Source: Rhizopus sp. PT2906
Lineage: Eukaryota; Mucoromycota; Mucoromycetes; Mucorales; Rhizopodaceae
Reading direction: 5' to 3'
DNA: 64,000 bases
NCBI GenBank assembly: GCA_025529335.1
Contig: JAMYHX010000157.1
Location: 1 to 64,000, forward strand
The notes under the pieces are model-generated. The model made no database searches. It saw nothing but the letters and a program-made list of their open reading frames with translations, and had not been told where the DNA came from. The position numbers and the translations under genes are program-made. Position 1 is the stretch's first letter, and the number at the start of each line of letters is the position of its first letter. Shown here in pieces: positions 1-11,230 of the stretch.

Positions 1-414
1 CGTCGATACTTTTTTAAAAAAATTTTTGACGAAATCATTTGGATAAAGTGGATTTATCACAAAGCGAGAGAGAGAGAACGTTTTTGCATTGATTATCTGT
101 TGCAGCTTTTGTAGAAAAACAGTTATAAGGAGAATACATTAGAGATTAAATCTTTGACTGGATTTGAGGGGATTAACTACGAAAGCCCAGAGAATTAGAG
201 AATACGATAAATAAAAAAAAGAGTGTGTGTGTGCGAAAGAAAGAGAGAGAGAAAGGCGATATCTTAGATTAGATAGACAAGCCTTGAATAGAGAGAGAGA
301 GAGAAAAAGAGAGAAAGAGAGAGAGAGATAATACGGTAAGTAATATAATACAGTTATATATATATATACCATATTGCTCCTGTATTTTATTCATTAAAGG
401 ATGTGTTTATAATC
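1..414. other. Low-complexity flank, no gene seen
   Basis: This stretch holds AT-rich DNA with long GA-rich tracts at roughly 225-330 and a short TA repeat near 355-368. The only open frames are translations of the purine/pyrimidine repeats. It lies downstream of the minus-strand thioredoxin-like gene and probably includes its 3' UTR. I see nothing else in it. Confidence 0.6.
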
Positions 415-1173
415 TCATTGTGTTTTCTTTGTATCTATCTTTTTGTTATTGAATCTGTCAAGGATGACAGGTAAACAGAGTACACAGGCTAAGATTCCAG
501 ACAAAATTCCAATCAATGTCCAAGGCGAGGAGTATGTTGATGCTTTCTTTACTATGCTACCCACAAATCCCAAAAGTCGTCCACTGATTGTCATGATCAG
601 TTTATATGTTCTTTGTTTTGTTTTTTTTTTTTTTTTTATAGTCACTTACAATAAACTAAAGGGAGAAACGATGCCTGATTTTGGGTCAATTTGACGCCAC
701 AGTTCCAGAGTAATAAATCCGACAACATCGCTTACTGTCTTGATAGAAGGCAAGCTACGGACTTTTGTAACATGAGTATTCGCTTTCTACTTGTTGTGCC
801 CATTGTTACCTTGATGGTCCTTGATATGCACGACAGTTGGCAAACGAGAAATAAAGAATCTTGCTGCTAGTCCAGGGTTGGTATCCACATTCACCTTGCC
901 AACCTGTACATGCTTATAGTTACTTAATTGTAACTGTCTTTCGGCTTCATCAAAAGTTGACTCGAATCTTTGACAATAACCACACCAATCCGCATAACTA
1001 ATTCTTTATGAATATATGTATATACATATACCAACAAGATCAACTTACAAATCAACCAACCATTCGTCTTGTTTTCCTACCACTTTCGAAAAGTTGTCGT
1101 CTGTAAGTTCTACGGCTGCCCAACATAAAGCAATCAATCCAAACAAGAGCACAATGACACCTGTCGTTCTCAT
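415..1173 (-). CDS. TMX-like ER transmembrane thioredoxin/PDI protein
   Basis: Four exons (1049-1173, 810-997, 650-761, 415-583) join in frame to 197 residues. A hydrophobic signal peptide (about residues 5-19) is followed by a thioredoxin fold with the active site WCGYC (Cys47/Cys50), a cis-proline region (RLPTV), one transmembrane helix near the C-terminus and the ending KKTQ, a dilysine KKXX signal for COPI retrieval to the ER. By family knowledge such proteins exchange disulfides on membrane-bound secretory clients. The order signal-Trx-TM-KKXX resembles animal TMX proteins, though the CGYC motif is not the TMX1 type. The start ATG is only 86 bp from the SKI3 start on the other strand, so they must share a promoter region. 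The small introns contain long A/T runs. The exact subfamily is uncertain. Confidence 0.8.
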
Positions 1174-1259
1174 TTTTTTTTATTGATGAAAAGGGAGAGA
1201 GAGAGAGAAATGTTTAAACTCCTTCTTTTTTCCCTTTACCCTCTCTCTTTTTCTGCAGA
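1174..1259. promoter_or_regulatory. 86-bp bidirectional promoter, TMX-like / SKI3
   Basis: The two start codons face away from each other with only 86 bp between them. The interval contains a GA repeat and a CT-rich block that runs to 6 nt before the SKI3 ATG. No TATA box is visible. Co-regulation of the two genes is an inference from spacing alone. Confidence 0.5.
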
Positions 1260-4200
1260 ATGAACACAAAAGCAGATTTAAAGGCTGCGAGAGAGGCCAT
1301 TGGTGCCAAGAAATATAGTGATGCTGTCAAGGCCTGTAAACGTGTTTTACTTTGGGAAGGCGAGAACTATAACGCGTAGGATATAAATGTATTTCTGATG
1401 CGGTTAATTAAGTTATCATTAGCTGGGTCTTTTTAGGTGTAGCTCATACTAATCTAGAGCAAGATCAAGAGGCTGAGGAAGCATATAAACGAGCTATTGA
1501 GATCAATCCAGACAATATGCTCGGATGGCATGGTCTGATTAACTTTTATGAAAAAAGACAAAAACAAGAAGAACTGTCAAAGACAATACGAGATATCATT
1601 CCTCGACTTGTAGCAACGTATGTTCTTTTTTTTTTTTGGTTTTCATTTTTTTGACTTTATTATTAGTGGCGATGGAGCACGACTGGCAGAGTATTTGAAG
1701 AAACTTGTGCATATTTACAAGTCAACAGATCCTAATCAACACTTGGAAGTTCTGAAGAATTTTTTGCCTGGAAGCACTTATTATGATTTAATCAAGGACC
1801 AGCCAGACTTACCATCACAGATTGAGATATGGCAGATTATAATTGAAAAGCAAGAGAAAGAGCAGGCCCAAAAAGTGGAAAACGAAGTTGCATCAAGAAG
1901 ATTCAGAGTTAGTGGAGGAACGCCAGCACAGGTGTTGGCCGAGGTAGAGGCAGAGATATATGGTGCATCCAAATTAGGTGTCATGTACGAGAAGGTGTTG
2001 GCGCTCATCTCTGATGATGATGTAGAAACAAAGCAGTTTTGGAAACTCAAACTGCTCAAATTTCTCGTCAAGCAGATTGCAGGTGTAAGGGGTAAAGCAG
2101 AGTTGTATGAACAGATCATGTCACTGGCCAGTGAATTGGTGTTGATGGATGATCCTCTTCCATTGGAACTATTGATAGAGTTTGTGGATGCGAATAGTCC
2201 AGGTAATTAAAAACTGAAGATATCAGGAATAGAGTGTAACTAACGTTAAATGTGTAGAGCAATATGATTGGAATCTATTTGAACAGTTAATAGAGAGGTT
2301 TCCAGATAGTGGGTTGGCGAAATTAGGTAGAGGATACAAATTAAGTAGACAAGGGGATATCGACCAAGCATTCGATTTATTTAGTGTAAATACTCAATTA
2401 CGCTCAGTATATGAAAAAAAAAGTAAACATCACTCTTTAGGAAGGATTGGAAGAAAAGCCAAACAGCTTATTTGGATATCAGTGCTTAAGCTCGGTTTAC
2501 TATGAGTCTAAAGAATATGAGACAGGCTTAGAATATGCTACAAAGGGTAGAGATTTGGTAGGAAAGTACAAGTCAGAATGGGGCGTTATATTTGAAAAGT
2601 AAACAAGGAATAATTCTTGACATGATATATCTCTCATCTATATCTTCTTGTAGTATACTTGTATTTATGGAACTACATATGGCTCATTGTTATCGTTTGA
2701 TTGACAAGAAGTATTATATGGATGCTACAGCACTTTATAGGTCTATCATTCAGCGTTGTCCTGAGCAAACCAGCGCTTTAGAGGGCATAGGCTTCATTTT
2801 ACTAGAAGAGAAAAGATTAGATGAAGCATGCGGTTATTTTGAAAAAGTGCACCAACTTGACGCTAGTAACCATACATCTGTGGCAGAAATGGGCTGGATC
2901 TATTTAGAAAAGCAAAAGTTTGAAGAAGCCATCCGGTTTATTACTACGGCATTAGATATTGCTGGTAAGGACGTACCAGATTACTACTACAGGCTTGGAA
3001 GAGTATATTGGGCTATGGAAGGTAAGCAGTTATATTTATTAGAAAATAAGAGGTTTACCAATACTGGCCAACGTTAAAAGATGCAAGCAGTGCATTCAAG
3101 TATTTTATGCAAACTGTCAAAATGGACCCCTTCTTCTCTCATGGCTTTACTTTTCTTGGTCATTATTACAGAGAGCATAAAAAGGATCATGCAAGAGCCA
3201 AAAAGTGTTATCAAAAGGCTTATGTGTTAAATCCACTTGATACAGATGCGGCACTTCATTTAACCGACTATTATATTGCTGATAATGAACAAGACGAAGC
3301 AGAAGCCGTGTTCCGCCAAGTGACAGAGTCCAGCCCCAAGACAGGATGGGCATGGCGCCGTATAGGACATCTTAACTTGGTACGATCGAGCTTTTTTTTT
3401 TTTTTTTTTTTTGAAACAATAATCTAACGTTACCAATAGAATCAAAAGTCATACAATGATGCTATATCATGCTTTCAAAAAGCACTTCGAGCCGACACAA
3501 GCGATGTTCGATGTTGGGAAGGCCTCGCAGAAGCATATTCGAGAGCCGGAAGGTTTGTGGCAGCCTTGAAGGCATTTGGTCGAGCCATTCAGCTTAATCC
3601 TCACTCAATTCACGCGAATAATGAGAGAGCGTATGTACAGCAAAAGATTGGATCCTTAGACGATGCTATCGCAAGTTTCAAGTACACACTAACACTTGCT
3701 GAAGAGCAAGGAAAGCCCAATTACATCCCTGCCTTATCTGGGCTTGCTGAAACTTATTTGGAGCATGCCAAGGAGGATTTTCAGCTGGGCTTCTTTGGAC
3801 GTGCAGCAGATGGTTGCAATCGTGTGATAGAAACATGTTTGCTTGGCTTACAGCAAGACAAGTCTATCGTTATGTTTTGGAAGTTAATAGGTGACGCCTG
3901 CTGCTTTTACCGACAGATTCCTAGCTATATTCACTTATGTGCCTATTCTACTCTACAGAGAGTCATGCAGATCACAACAAATCCACATGGTGCCTTAAAA
4001 TTCGAACAGGACTCGACCAGCCATTGGGTGACCGAATTTTTGGGTTTAGCAGACGATGTGCATGACCTGGGCTTACCTCATAAAGCTGCCTTGGACGTTA
4101 TTTTGTCATGTGCTTCTTATTCTTACAAGCAAGCTATTGTCGTATCCAAGAATCATCCTTCGGTGTCTCCCGCATTTTGGCATGATCTGGCTGCAGTCTA

Positions 4201-5870
4201 CTACTATTTGTGTTTGAACCAAAACGATGAGTCAAGTGTGGCTATTCAGTGTATAAAGGTTGCACTTACGATGGAGCCAACACAATACATGTACTGGAAT
4301 ACACTAGGCGTTATTGCCATGACTGTGGCTCAACTGCATAAGCTTGCACAGCATGCATTCATTAAAGCGATGGAATACAATAACCGCAGTGCCATACCTT
4401 GGACAAACTATGGGTTCCTTTGTTTATCGCTCAAGGATTATGAACTAGCAAATCAAGCATTTGATATGGCACACTCCCTTGACCCAGAATGGATCTCTGC
4501 CTGGGTCGGACAGGCATACGTAGCTTCATTATGGGGCAATGATGCGGCTGCTATCTTTGAGCATGCGTTTGAATCAAGCAACGGATCAGCTGTATGTTTT
4601 ACTTTTTGTATGTCAATAGAGCGATACTGACTTTGTTTTATATAGTTGGATGCCAGTTACGGATATGCAGAGACTGCATTCCAAAGATTATCAACGGATG
4701 TCAACACCAATGAGCTGGTCACGCCTGTGTTTGCTCTTCAAAAGCTAACTGAACAACGAGTGCATGATGCACTTTCTCTAAACTTACTTGGACTGCTACT
4801 CGAACGACTAGGCCAGCATCATCGAGCTGCTCAATCATTTGCCTCTGCTATTCTCGCTGTAGAGGCACAAATAGAAGAAGAAAAGATCACAGCAGAAGAA
4901 GGACAAACACGACTAAGCAAGATTCACGCTAACCTTAGCCGTTGTCTTGTGGCTACTGGTGACTTCCAGGGAGGCATCGCTAGTTACGAAAACCATCAGC
5001 AGCAAAGTGTCTATGCTCAACTGAATGCAGGCATTGCTCACTACTTTTTAGATCAGCTGCCAGAATCATTGTCGTTGTTTGAATCAGCTTTAAATGCCAC
5101 ACAAGAGGATATCACATTACGTCAAGACGTGGTAGTACTACTAGCGAAGGTACTCTGGGCATTAGAAGGAGAAGAACAAAGATCGGTAGCAAAGGAGCAA
5201 TTGTTTTCAAGGTAAACTCAAAAAAGTGATATAACGAATGATTGCTTAATGTTTTCCCCGCTTAGCATCTCAGAAAACCCAACCTATTTACCGGCGATTT
5301 TCTCCTTGTGTGTCATGGGCATCATGGAAAATGATGAAACATTGACTTTGGCAGCATTACAAGAATTAGCAAAGATACCCGCAGATGATGCCTGTAAGTT
5401 CTTTTGTTGTACTATTTGATTTTTTTTTTTGACATTCGATATAGATACGCTGGATAAGAACCAGCAAATTCCTTGGCTATTTTCTAAAGTGTACGAACTT
5501 CAGGTAATTTAAACTATATTTTTACAACATGTGATACTGAGAATATATTCTTTATCAGGGTGACTCTGTACATGCTAGTCGTAACCTAGTCAAATGGATT
5601 CACCAAGCGCCTTGGTTAGCTACTGTCTGGTCTCGTCTTTGCAAACAAATGATTATGACATCAGAACAAGACGCTAAAGTGATTGAGCGAGTGGCTAGTT
5701 CGTCTTTGATTATTTCAAAGAGGAAACATGATGCCAATACAACGTCAGAGGCTTATGAATATGCTGCTTTGGCACAGAATGACCGTGACTTGGCACAAAA
5801 GTATGCACAAAAGGCAGTTATCACTGCACCATGGCGGTTAAATGCTTGGCAAGCCTTGACCTTGTCGTAG
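1260..5870 (+). CDS. SKI3: Ski complex scaffold SKI3 (TTC37/SKIC3 family)
   Basis: Twelve exons (1260-1375, 1423-1617, 1667-2202, 2258-2406, 2441-2598, 2654-3021, 3081-3379, 3440-4591, 4646-5211, 5266-5393, 5445-5503, 5559-5870) join to 1345 residues made almost wholly of tetratricopeptide repeats. The N-terminus (KADLKAAREAI, then a GVAHTNLEQ repeat) and the central block are typical of SKI3. The protein is the scaffold that joins the SKI2 helicase and SKI8 WD40 subunits, and the complex feeds mRNA to the cytoplasmic exosome for 3'-5' decay and surveillance of stalled ribosomes. Length is in the family range (yeast 1432, human about 1560). The ATG was chosen because it begins the first TPR and follows a CT-rich leader. 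Intron 7 carries a T run of about 20. Confidence 0.9.
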
Positions 5871-6141
5871 TTAAAAAGTAGCTGATGTTGAAATAAACTG
5901 TCTGAGTAAATTTTACAAGAAATTTTATTACATCACTGTGGCTGTTGTACCACTTCCGCTTGGCATTAGAATGTCTAGAAAATCACGTAAATTGCTTAAA
6001 AAGGGGGAACATGAAAGTGGCTAATTATTTGTTTGAAAGTACTATTCTATTTTTGGAAGCAACAGGCAAAGTATATAAAAAGGGAGAGGTGCCTTTTTTT
6101 TCCTTTTTCTTTTTCTAAACTAAACTATTTATATACAAATA
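5871..6141 (+). promoter_or_regulatory. SKI3 3' flank and PMP3 promoter with TATA box
   Basis: The 271-bp gap holds the SKI3 terminator region and the PMP3 promoter. A good TATA box (TATATAAAA, 6072-6080) lies 62 bp before the PMP3 ATG and is followed by a T/C-rich block at 6092-6116 where transcription probably starts. The position is right for a strongly expressed short gene. Confidence 0.55.
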
Positions 6142-6432
6142 ATGGCTCTTACTTGTTCTGATATCTTTAAATTCATTTTCGGTAAGCCAATACAATGTGT
6201 AAAAAGAAAATATATATATGAACAATGCCCTCTTTAGCTGTCATTCTTCCTCCTCTTGGTGTCTTTTTGGAAAGAGGCTGTACTTGTGATTTGCTGATTA
6301 ATATTGGTTTAACCTGTCTTGGATATATTCCTGGTATCAGTAAGTATCGCATATATACTCTAGTATTATAATAATAAGAGGGGATATTAACTTGTAATAG
6401 TTCATGCGTTTTACATTATACTAAAATACTAA
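6142..6432 (+). CDS. PMP3: PMP3/UPF0057 stress-induced membrane proteolipid
   Basis: Three exons (6142-6181, 6238-6339, 6401-6432) encode a 57-residue protein. It has the two hydrophobic helices and the family signature: ILPPLGVFLERG, two cysteines (CTC), then LTCLGYIPGIIHAFYII. PMP3/RCI2 proteins sit in the plasma membrane and affect membrane potential and salt or cold tolerance. The length is normal for the family (50-60). All three exons are small. The end lies 75 bp from the convergent TM9SF3 stop. Confidence 0.9.
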
Positions 6433-6506
6433 TAATGATGATAATATTTACAAAAACGGATACTCTTATTTAATATAAAATAAACTTGTATATTTATACA
6501 CTTTCT

Positions 6507-8430
6507 TTAATCAATCTTGACATTTTGATATATTTTACGTACAAATTTTGAAGCTGCTGTATGACCGACAAAACCTAAAGGTGTAATAGAATGAGCATAT
6601 ATATAATACTTGTAATTACCATTTTACCGAGCATGCAAAACATCCCCAAGGACAAAATAGCTGTATAACCAAAATAAAAGCTTGTTTGAAATAAACCAGT
6701 CATTCTATATATATATGAATGTGTAAATATATATATATCAAAAAGACTATTTTCTTCTCCATACCTTGTCTTTGTCATAAAATAATAGACAGAGTATAAA
6801 TAAATATAACCAGCTGTTGAAGCACATGTCATGAAACTAACCCAATGCCTATAAATAATATACATTTAAAAAAAAGAGTACGTCTCATTTTAAACATGAT
6901 GTTACCATCGATGATCTTCTGCATTGAGCAGGAAATATGTACTGACAATAGACACACAGGCAGAGACTATCAGTAAGATGATAAACACAAGCAGCATAAA
7001 GCCATAGACATAGTAGATCTTGTATGTCCAGAAAGAAGTAAAAATAAAGTAAATCTCAATAAAGATCGATCCAAATGGCAAAATACCACCTAGAGCCACA
7101 ATGACCAAAGGTTCTGCGTACCATACTTTTTCGGGAATGGGTCGAGGAATCGGATTAACGCGGCATGGGAAATCAGCTTGGCTTCCCCAGTTACGGCCAA
7201 CGATGGTTCCAAGAAGGGTAAGTGGGAAACATATAAAGATCCAAAGAGCAATGATAGATAAAAGGGCATAAAATGAGATAGCACGGGAGCTAGAGTAATA
7301 AATGGCTAGGGTATTGATGAGCCCACAGATGAGCGAGACAGCGCCTGGCCAGAGACTCGCTGTCATCACAAATGTCTTGATCCAATCTCTGCCTCCGTAT
7401 CTTGCATAATATTTGGCACTGGTGTATCCTGCGACAAATGAAGTAAATGCGTACAAGAAGATCGTGGCTGTCAAGATAGTTGCACGCTCAGCATACAGGT
7501 CACCCAAAATGGTGTATAAGATCACAACGGCTGATAGAATAACAAGTTGTGAACCAGTTCCCATTAGGGCAGACATCATCATCAGTCGTGGCGGTTGCCG
7601 AAAGACATCTCCATGAACCTGTTTCCATCCGTATTCGTCACCTAAATCTCTATCCTAAAAAAAAAAAAAAAAAAAAAAGAAAAGCATTAGATTTTACGTG
7701 GATTATAAAAGTTTTACTTACAAAGTCGGCCAGTCCTTCTTCTCGATCATATCTAGTGAAATCTCTCTTGACTGTTCTCAACAAAATAACAGAGACAAGA
7801 CCCGTCAAGAATAAAACCATCATGAATGAACTAAAAATGGAAAGCCAGTGAACCTAAATATGATCAGTACAGTATCCCAAATCGCATATAGAGGAACTTA
7901 CCTTGTGTTCAAAGAAATCAGCTTCTAAAAGCCTTTCAAATCTGTTTTCAAACAAGACATCCGTAGGGTTCCAGGTGACTGAGTAAGTGAACGTGAGAGA
8001 CGATAAACCGTGTTTTAGCTCTACTAGGTTGCCATGTTTTAAGCTTATACTAATGATCTATTATATATACATAATTATGAGCTGTAATGAAAGCATAAAT
8101 GATATATTCATAATAACCTGATTTCCATTATACTCAAACGCGAAACTCTTGTGCGTATACACATAAAGCTTCTTGGCATGAGGATCCGTTTCTGTCGCTT
8201 GTTCCTCCTCTTCATCTTTTCCTACCACTCCACTTACAGGTAAGTCATCTATGGGTTATATATAAGCACTAAGGTCATCCATTCGTTTTATCACGTATAC
8301 CGATAAACATGGTGTACCAATATTGGTTATCGACTGCATATCGAAGAACATCCACGTCTTTGGGCTCCAGTTCTTGTTTACAATACGCTTTATCTGCTTC
8401 ATTGACTATAAAAAGAACTCATGTTAGCTC

Positions 8431-8464
<34 letters not shown>

Positions 8465-8827
8465 TTTTTCTCTTTTTTCTCTTGTTTCAATACTTTTAAA
8501 TTGCGTCGGAATGCCTGAATTAACCAAATCCATTCCAAGAAGGGCTTCTCCCAAAGTTTCATGGTGATGTTCTACGCTGTGTGGTCCTTGACAAAAGGGT
8601 AACTGAAAGTAAGGGTATGTCTCTTGTCTGTTGTGTAAAGGTCCAACGGTGTTCATCCAAACAATAACTTCTTCACCTTCTTTATACTAAACAAACGTGT
8701 AAAGTGTCTCTCTTTTTCTTATTATTGTGTGTGTATTTCTTACCACATGGTTATGTTCATCCGCTAGTGAAGTCTTTAAAAGGGCTAAAGTAAGAATAGT
8801 AAATACTATTCTACTCCACGAAAACAT
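6507..8827 (-). CDS. Nonaspanin, TM9SF3 type
   Basis: A multi-exon gene starting MFSWSRIVF (8827) with a signal peptide in exon 1 (8744-8827). The lumenal domain has the family motifs EEVIVWMNTVGPLHN, YFQLPFC and WYTMFIDDLP. Nine transmembrane helices follow, the largest exon (about 6902-7616) containing FPCRVNPIPRPIPEK and GGILPFGSIFIE, and the C-terminus is KIYQNVKID. The last residues give the KxD signal that keeps TM9 proteins in the Golgi/early secretory path. Members sort transmembrane cargo, especially proteins with glycine-rich helices. The motifs fit the TM9SF3 branch better than TM9SF2/4 (EMP70). One intron holds an A run (7656-7678) and another a CT repeat (8428-8485). Inner exon borders between 7630 and 8640 were not all checked. 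Confidence 0.9.
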
Positions 8828-9087
8828 TATAGATAACACGTAGCTAAAAAGGGGGAAGGAAATAAGAGAAAAGGGAGAAAGAGGAAAAAGACAGAAATTG
8901 AATTTAATTCGTCCAAAAAAAGAGCCAGAATTCACTATTTGGCAAATACCCAAATTGTACTTTAAGCAAAGACCGTATAAAAGAATGACACGTATCTTCT
9001 TTGTCTTGAAGCAATGAGTTAACTCGAGAAATCGTTATAGAAATAATAGTCATCTTTATTTATTAGATCATCTTATACACACACACT
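8828..9087. other. Short spacer
   Basis: This is the promoter of the minus-strand TM9SF3 gene and the 3' end of the DDT-WHIM gene upstream. It is A-rich (on the plus strand) with a purine-rich block at 8840-8895, which is the CT-rich leader of TM9SF3 on the coding strand. No separate gene is visible. Confidence 0.5.
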
Positions 9088-10236
9088 TTAAGCATCATCA
9101 AGAACTCCTTTGAGTCTATTGCTTGATCTCGTAGGTTTTTTTGCCAATCGATCAGGCGATGATGATCTAGAAGAAGACTCTGGAAGATATTCATCAAAGT
9201 CTTGTTCTGTATAAATATCATCATAATTGTAATTCACTCGTTCTCTCTTTCTCGTATATGATCGCGTCGTCACTGGTTCAACCGGATTCAGTTTCTTCCA
9301 TTTTTCTCGTTCCAGTTTAGCCTTTCGCTTCTCTTGCTTTTCTATTAGCGGATACACATGCTCGTCAACATACTTGGATAATGCTTTTTCTGCTCGATGT
9401 GTGGTTGATAATGTACTTATCCATGCTTCCATTGTCTCACGATCCTTACATACTGATCTGGTCAATATTTCATCAACTTCATCATCATATTTACCTAGTA
9501 TCCATTCCTTCTTTTTGTTTTTTACTTTCCAAATATAAGGTGAGTCACCAAACTGCCAATAGGTACTTTTCTCTTTGTCTATGCCAATAGGACGAACCTC
9601 AATCGGATTATGCTGACTCCTCTTTGCGCTATAATAGTCTATGATCAATCTAACTGCTTGACTATCCTGTAGTTGCCATTCGACCATAGAGTATAAGATG
9701 AGTAACTATAATTGATATTTTAAATGTCTTCCTTCTTTATATATGCCTACAAATATATATATATATATATATACTTTTAAATCCGCAGATAACATATTAA
9801 ACTTTTGATTTGACAAAGGATTCTTTTCCAATTCTATATCCATTGTTTTTATCTTTTCAGTGACAACATCTTGAAGTGATTTGGTATATGATCTATAAAA
9901 ATATGAGATACTTGTTTATACAAGTTGTCTAACTTGTATCTTACTCTACGGGGTTTTTTCTATTAAATATGTTTCCAAGACAAGAGCAGATGATGTTATG
10001 TACAAGTTGGCTGTCTTCCTTTTGAAGTTCTACTTCTAATTGCTAATAAAAAAACTAATTACTATGCCATCCCTTGAGGACTATTTATCCTTTTTATAGA
10101 ATACATCAGGTGTAAAATCCGGTAGTTTAAAGAGTGAAGGCGCTATTGATTGCTGAGAGTTAAAGGTAGTTGCAAAAGCATAGATGAAAGCAATCCTCCA
10201 CTGTTGGCATGGTGACTCTCCAAATGGTTGTTGCAT
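9088..10236 (-). CDS. DDT-WHIM domain chromatin protein (RSF1/CECR2-like N-terminus)
   Basis: Four exons (10105-10236, 9945-10042, 9775-9892, 9088-9705) join to 321 residues. The N-terminus is a compact DDT-like helix bundle (WRIAFIYAFA ... LPDFTPDQLEVEL). It is followed by a WHIM1-like helix (LILYSMVEWQLQDS) and a WHIM2 block (VRPIGIDKEKSTYWQFGD), then a basic, serine-rich tail. In animals this order occurs in the non-catalytic subunits of ISWI remodelers (RSF1, CECR2, BAZ/ACF1), where it binds the ATPase HAND-SANT-SLIDE region. Here no PHD or bromodomain follows, so it is a minimal member. A partner ISWI ATPase is expected elsewhere. The first three exons are short and easily missed by gene callers. 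Intron 3 contains a TA repeat (9753-9772). Confidence 0.8.
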
Positions 10237-11230
10237 TTTAAAGAAATAAAAAATAACACTTTAAAAAACAAAAGCATTAAATCGCGATCAAAAGTGACGG
10301 TTCATTTCGACTTTGTTTGCATAAAATTGACCCAATAGCAACTGGATAGCATTGAGTCAACAAAGATCATGTTAGATGTATAAGTAAAAGTACAAAAGTA
10401 TTTCCAAAACTAGCTACGAACCAAATTAGTAGAAAAATAAGACACGTATGCATCTACGTTCAGGTCCTGGGGTTAAAGCAGCAGAAGGAGACTCACAAAA
10501 ACTTGGACCAAGAAAAGAACTATTTGGACAAGGCCCAAGAATAGAAGGTTGAAAGCTTAATCCTTGTTGGTTATGCAAAAAGTCCTCCAAGCAGAACGAC
10601 GGCAGTGATAATCGCACAAATTACTTTGCACGAATGATAGACGAGTTATTCAAACAGTTGAAGACATTCTCTACAAGGCGTTCATTGCCGAAGAGCTCGC
10701 CCTGTAGACTATCTGTTGGTTAATATATATATATATATATATATATTCTTGATTTACTAGTGTTACTATCGTTGTTCAAGCAAATATAAAGTGAAGTATT
10801 CCTGTTTTATCTTTTTATTGAGAGTAATGGAGAAGATGAATAGTAAAAATAAAATTATGAACAAGGCACAGGCAATTAAACCAATCGTAAAGATCAGTAT
10901 TACACATGACTAAGCACGTCAGGCTAGACTATCACGCCTGGAAACCGTTCATACCTCCTGTATTCATGTTACAATTATCAAATTTGTAGAAGGATGGTTC
11001 TTGTTGTAGATAAGGTTATCCCAATTCAAAGCAATGTAGCTTAATAAAACCAATGACATTAAACCTTAAAGGTGAAGTATCACTGCACTTGGTGGTAACT
11101 GAGGTTTCGGTTACCGCCTTAGGGGGGGACCAGAGCTGATACCTGTCACTTTGTGACCTCTATTTTAAACTTGGACCCTGCCAAGTTTTTTTTTTGTCAT
11201 TTTTTGCGTTTTTGTTATAAACTTGTTAGA
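10237..11230. other. Spacer between divergent genes, with a broken coding-like block
   Basis: About 1 kb between DDT-WHIM (minus) and MSS51 (plus). Positions 10430-10690 are richer in G+C than the surroundings and show protein-like stretches in all three plus frames (for example RVIQTVEDILYKAFIAEELA ending at a stop near 10688), but no frame stays open and I do not recognise a family. A TA repeat follows at 10725-10745. Close to MSS51 a hairpin can form (GGTGGTAAC at 11091-11099 with GTTACCGCC at 11110-11118), followed by seven G residues. Confidence 0.4.

Noticed and set aside
443..694. Plus-strand frame with a hydrophobic middle at the left end
   Set aside because: It is antisense to exons 3-4 of the TMX-like gene, and its hydrophobic part is a translated T run.
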